A DNA stretch of 64,000 nucleotides. Origin: Owenia fusiformis (lineage: Eukaryota; Annelida; Polychaeta; Sabellida; Oweniidae). Positions 60,468 through 64,000 of this stretch are shown here, in pieces. Both the position numbers and the translations under genes were made by a program. Position 1 is the first letter of the stretch; every line of letters starts with the position of its first letter. The stretch lies in assembly GCA_903813345.2 (NCBI GenBank), contig CAIIXF020000012.1:8367432-8431431 (forward strand), read 5' to 3'. The notes beneath the pieces are model-generated. The model had not been told where the DNA came from. It saw only the letters and a list, made by a program, of their open reading frames with translations, and did no database searches.

Positions 60468-60530
60468 TACAGGGTGAGCCAAAGAGGTTACCCCAAAAAA
60501 GTTAAGTCAGCGTGGATTTAAGATAATATT
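60468..60530 (+). mobile_element. Orphan MITE end, GGTGAGCC family
   Basis: TACAGGGTGAGCCAAAGAGG followed by TTACCCCAAAAAAG matches the terminal repeat of the element at 14999. An inner motif shared with the 62919 copy (ACCCAATATGA) lies at about 60635. No matching right end was found downstream, so this copy seems truncated or disrupted. Confidence 0.5.
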
Positions 60531-60639
60531 TTGAACTTTGTACACATAAGTTTTATATGGTTTATTTCTAACGTTAGTGATGATTTGGTCATTAAAAAAA
60601 CCTTCTTAGAATACGGAAACATACAAAACTCACCCAATA

Positions 60640-61505
60640 TGAATCTCAACTTTTTTTTAGCTATTTCAAGGATATTGTACCACTTACAACTCTAGAAGCA
60701 AATGAGAGGATCTGGTGGACTCTTGCGAATCCCCCTTCGCCTCAAACCCCATTTCGTTATAAAATTAACCCCAGGCTGGGAACAACCCTCTTTTCTCAAC
60801 GAAGATGACTATTTTTGTGCGAACAAGGAATCGCAAGTTTATACCAGCAAAGCAATGGAATTTATTTCTGAGGTGCGTGGTACGCTTGTGGTATATGTAT
60901 GGAAGATTCCTACTAGATTGCAGCGCGTAATGGAGACTATCAAAGATCCATGTTAGACGGAGGAGAAGTTATGTCCGGATTTACCCCCACAGTTGAATAT
61001 TCCCATGTTGTAAACTTAAGGGATAGCCTGGGCCAAACTGACACATCACCTGGGCTACGATATATTTTAGGATTCTCCTGAGCTGGCACTTGGGTGTAAT
61101 ACGGGTTTGGTGTATTGCGGTGTGTGTAAATGAATGGCAAACAAAACAAGATTGTGTCAGTTTATATACAACAAATCATTTATTTCACTTTAAATCACAA
61201 TAAAATCACTAATAGTCCGGTGGCATATATGCTTTGCTAATGTCTATGAAATATCAGCTTCAGTATGTAGTCCTTCTGGAACTGTACTGAACGTTGACAA
61301 ATCACACCTGGTTGAACTAAACTTGAATGAACTGTGTCCGACCCAAAATTGAACATCTGTTTACGATATTTTGTACTCTAAACTTCTCTACTCTCATCAA
61401 TCAGAAAATACACACCAATAAGAGTCTGTATTAACTGTGGTTGCACTGCACTTGTCGAGCCGTACCTGGTCAAACGTCACTTGTCGAATCGAACCCCGAA
61501 AGTTA
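60640..61505. other. Intergenic DNA, nothing recognised
   Basis: Contains an 84-codon plus frame (60702-60956) with fairly protein-like composition but no known motif. It probably includes the remaining body of the truncated MITE at 60468. Confidence 0.35.
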
Positions 61506-62223
61506 TACAAGGTGTTAAAAAACGCGACCAAAAGAAATCGCTATATCTTGGAAAATACTCATCCAATTGCATTCAATTTTTCAGAAAAGAAAGAAGAGAC
61601 TGTGTATGTATAGAACATGTTGATGGTTAGTTGTAAAACACGATGCCTTAAACACCTGCTTAAAAGACAGTTGTACTAGGAAAACACGAAAAATGCAGTC
61701 AGAGGTGATTGTCACAACAATAAAACCAAATTACTTTCTAACCAGAGTGTTTTGGGACTTCAGATTGAGCACAAATTATCCTCATTCGAATTCAAAGTGG
61801 TGCATTTGTGAAGTTTCATCAAAATCACCACGGGGACTTAACAGTCATGCTTTCCTAAGTCTGCCTGAACCAGAGCGTTCGACTGGGATTTGAAACCATT
61901 TCGACCATGACTGTAAAGTCTCTAAAGTGATTTTGATTTCACTCGTTAGATTAACCATAAATTGAGTGAAGATGATCTGTGCCAAAGAAGAGCCAAAACA
62001 CTATGGTTAGGAACTTCTTTAGTTTTTTTGTGGTTGCAGTCACCCCTGACTAGTAGAACTGTCTTTTGAGCAGATGTCCAAGGCATCATGTTTTACAACT
62101 AACCATCTACACTAGCATACACAGTCTCGTCATTTATTTCCAAAAAATTAATATGATTGGATTAGAGGTTTCTAAGATACGTATAGCGATTTATTTGGGT
62201 TGCGTTTTTTTTAACACCCTGTA
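61506..62223. mobile_element. TA-flanked foldback MITE, GGTGTTAAAAAACGC family
   Basis: Ends TACAAGGTGTTAAAAAACGC and TACAGGGTGTTAAAAAAAAC. Pairing runs far inward through AAATCGCTATA, GAGACTGTGTATG and GATGGTTAGTTGTAAAACA, and again at CATCAAAATCACCACGG / AGTGATTTTGAT near the middle, so most of the 718 bp is palindromic. No intact transposase. Frames at 61693-61893 and 62066-62275 derive from the arms. Confidence 0.8.
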
Positions 62224-62918
62224 TGATATACAGTATAGAACATTCCGTTTGCTCCATAGTACAATCATATCATAATATTACAAACTTAATACTAAATGTA
62301 TAACAGTACTGTAAACGGGCCTTACTGAATAATATATGCTCAAAAACATGATTTTAATAGAACTTATGACTTATACAAAGTTGAATTATTCAGCCTGCTA
62401 ACTCATATATTATCTTTTGAATAATACACATTCCGAATATTGTAGAAACTAATTTAGTTTATCATGAAGCCACTAATACATCTCTTGAATAATATAAATT
62501 CCGATTACTATACACTACATCTCTAAATATGTATCACATTATCTATCACAATAAGTATAATTTCAAAGCTTCCAGAGACTAATACATCTTAATTGTTTTT
62601 CGGTAAACGCGATACAAATATATGGTATCTTCTGTAGCGGTGTACGACAGATTCACCCGTGGTGTATGGCATATTCACTAACCAATGAGAATGTGATACA
62701 GAGATACGCAATTCTCAATTGAATGGATTGAATGGCGTGAAGTCGAGAACATCGAATCGTCTATCATAATCGCAAGATTCCTAAATAGACAAGAGACTTA
62801 ATGAATTACGTTGTGCTCTGTTATCAATTTCTTTCTTACCATGAAATACAGTTGCTATAATATTAAATGCATATGAAGCTATACTTGAGTTGCAAAATCA
62901 CATTTTTACAAAGAATAT
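62224..62918. other. Intergenic DNA with degenerate AT repeat
   Basis: From about 62380 to 62560 'CTTTTGAATAATA', 'CACATTCCGA' and 'ACTAATACATCTC' phrases recur, resembling the decayed repeat at 49740-50165. No gene seen. Confidence 0.4.
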
Positions 62919-63467
62919 TACAAGGTGAGCCAAAAAGGTAACATAAACAAATGTTGATAACTCGTCACCCTGCATGGGTTTGACATTTATATTTGGTTCG
63001 TTTGAACCTTGTCCGATGGTGTTTATGGTTAATGAGACTTCACTGGTCTATTCAAAACAGTCACGATTTCAAGGACAATTCAATTTACAAAAGGCACTCC
63101 CAATGACGAAACATGCCAAACTTACCCAATATGAGCCCCAGATTTTTATTTCTTGACTATGTTAAAGATAATATGTACACTGACAATGTTAAAAGCATCA
63201 TCAGATAGTTCTAAAAAGTAAGAATATGGAAGATGAGACTCATAACACGGGATATTCTTTGAATGTGTAATCAACATTTTAAATTACTCCCGAGACCGGC
63301 AGTTTGAGCTTGTTTTTAAAATAATAATAACATTGAATTGACAAATGAAACTTAGCAGAGTGAAGAAACATTGAACACTTTTTTATAACGCTAAACATGA
63401 TCTTAAACCCATGCCGGATGACTGTTATTACTATTTGATTTGGTTTCATTTTGTGATCCACCCTGTA
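62919..63467. mobile_element. Probable TA-flanked MITE, GGTGAGCC family
   Basis: The left end TACAAGGTGAGCCAAAAAGG matches the element at 14999. The right end on the other strand is TACAGGGTGGATCACAAAAT, only partly similar, so the pairing is tentative. About 549 bp. Confidence 0.5.
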
Positions 63468-63749
63468 CTTCCAGATTATGTCCCTAATATTAATCACACT
63501 CATCGCGTCAATTCATTTCCATTCCTCTGCTTTGTTCCTATTGTTGATCGTTGTTCTTTGTACAGCAACAGAAATAGCAGCATGTCGACTATATTATGAA
63601 TATCGCTACTACCAAAGCTGCACCAATCGCGATTTGTTGGGATTTGCCAACGCCTGCAGCTGAACTCCCTAAAAAAAGAATGCTTAAGATGAAATAAAAG
63701 GGCAGACAAAATAACTCTTAACTTCTACTAAGCACTCAGATAAACACCG

Positions 63750-64000
63750 TTATTATGCACCTCATTAAAATACTCAAATCTGATTGGTTCTTAGTTGCTT
63801 GTAATTTGGCAATACTCTGCTCTTTTCTGAAAACTGCCGGATATTTTTTTAATATCTGACCCTTTCGAGAAAAAGGGTCAGATATTTTTTTCAATATTTT
63901 TGCAACATTCCCACTTCAGAGTTTTATTTCTTAATAACTGGAGTACTACTTAAAGCTTACATCTGAAACTGGCGGGAAATAGAAAAAATGCACTTAATCA
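63750..64000 (+). mobile_element. Left end of a TTATTATGCACCTC element, running off the window
   Basis: TTATTATGCACCTCATTAAA and the following ATACTCAAATCTGATTGG are nearly identical to the left end at 48392. A hairpin (ATCTGACCCTTTCGAGAAAA paired with AGGGTCAGAT) follows at 63858-63884. The other end lies beyond 64000. Confidence 0.6.

Overview
The window is AT-rich animal DNA with GT-AG introns, few and widely spaced genes, and a dense load of short inverted-repeat transposons. There are no bacterial-style operons, rRNA or CRISPR arrays, and I saw no tRNA. The style (a secreted SH3b-PGRP immune gene, TA-flanked mariner-like MITEs, a CAGGCCCGTAGCCAG MITE, a 'GTCACCACC' element full of a ~145 bp satellite) suggests a marine invertebrate such as a mollusc, brachiopod, hemichordate or cephalochordate. 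The sequence alone does not settle which.

Three protein genes are well supported, all on the minus strand. (1) 2452-4622 is a two-exon gene for a DUF3419/BtaA-like 3-amino-3-carboxypropyl transferase, the betaine-lipid first-step family. The splice junction restores a family-like N-terminal stretch and gives a 406-aa protein. (2) 6031-8988 is a single-exon, 985-aa protein with an N-terminal hydrophobic segment, a short glycosylatable ectodomain, one membrane span and a long disordered Ser/Arg/Asp/Glu-rich tail. I do not recognise its family. (3) 51223-53146 is a five-exon peptidoglycan recognition protein: signal peptide, bacterial-type SH3 domain, Gly-rich linker, then an N-acetylmuramoyl-L-alanine amidase domain with its zinc ligands intact. 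A possible terminal exon without any Met lies at 39637-39860 and is only a candidate. The genes have no evident joint function.

Region by region: 1-9 kb carries the first two genes and a MITE at 5351-5824. 9-29 kb is mostly unannotatable intergenic DNA with a LINE 3' end (13.3-13.7 kb) and small inverted-repeat elements. 29.1-29.6 kb is a foldback element with a 6-bp target duplication. 29.96-34.64 kb is one 4.7-kb palindrome whose arms flank a 1.8-kb, 21-bp minisatellite that itself flips orientation near the middle. 34.83-36.26 kb is an element filled with a satellite rich in TGACCT/AGGTCA half-sites. 42-49 kb holds a run of MITEs, two CAC-ended foldbacks with 5-bp target duplications, and TTATG/TATGG microsatellites. 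51-53 kb is the PGRP gene. 53.3-55.5 kb holds a mariner-like element and a Crypton-like fragment. 57-64 kb holds more palindromes and at least four CAGGGTG-ended TA-flanked elements.

The most striking things are the 4.7-kb palindrome with its inverted minisatellite core, the host-spliced DUF3419 gene in an animal, the SH3b-PGRP fusion, and the nuclear-receptor-type half-site arrays carried by repeats.
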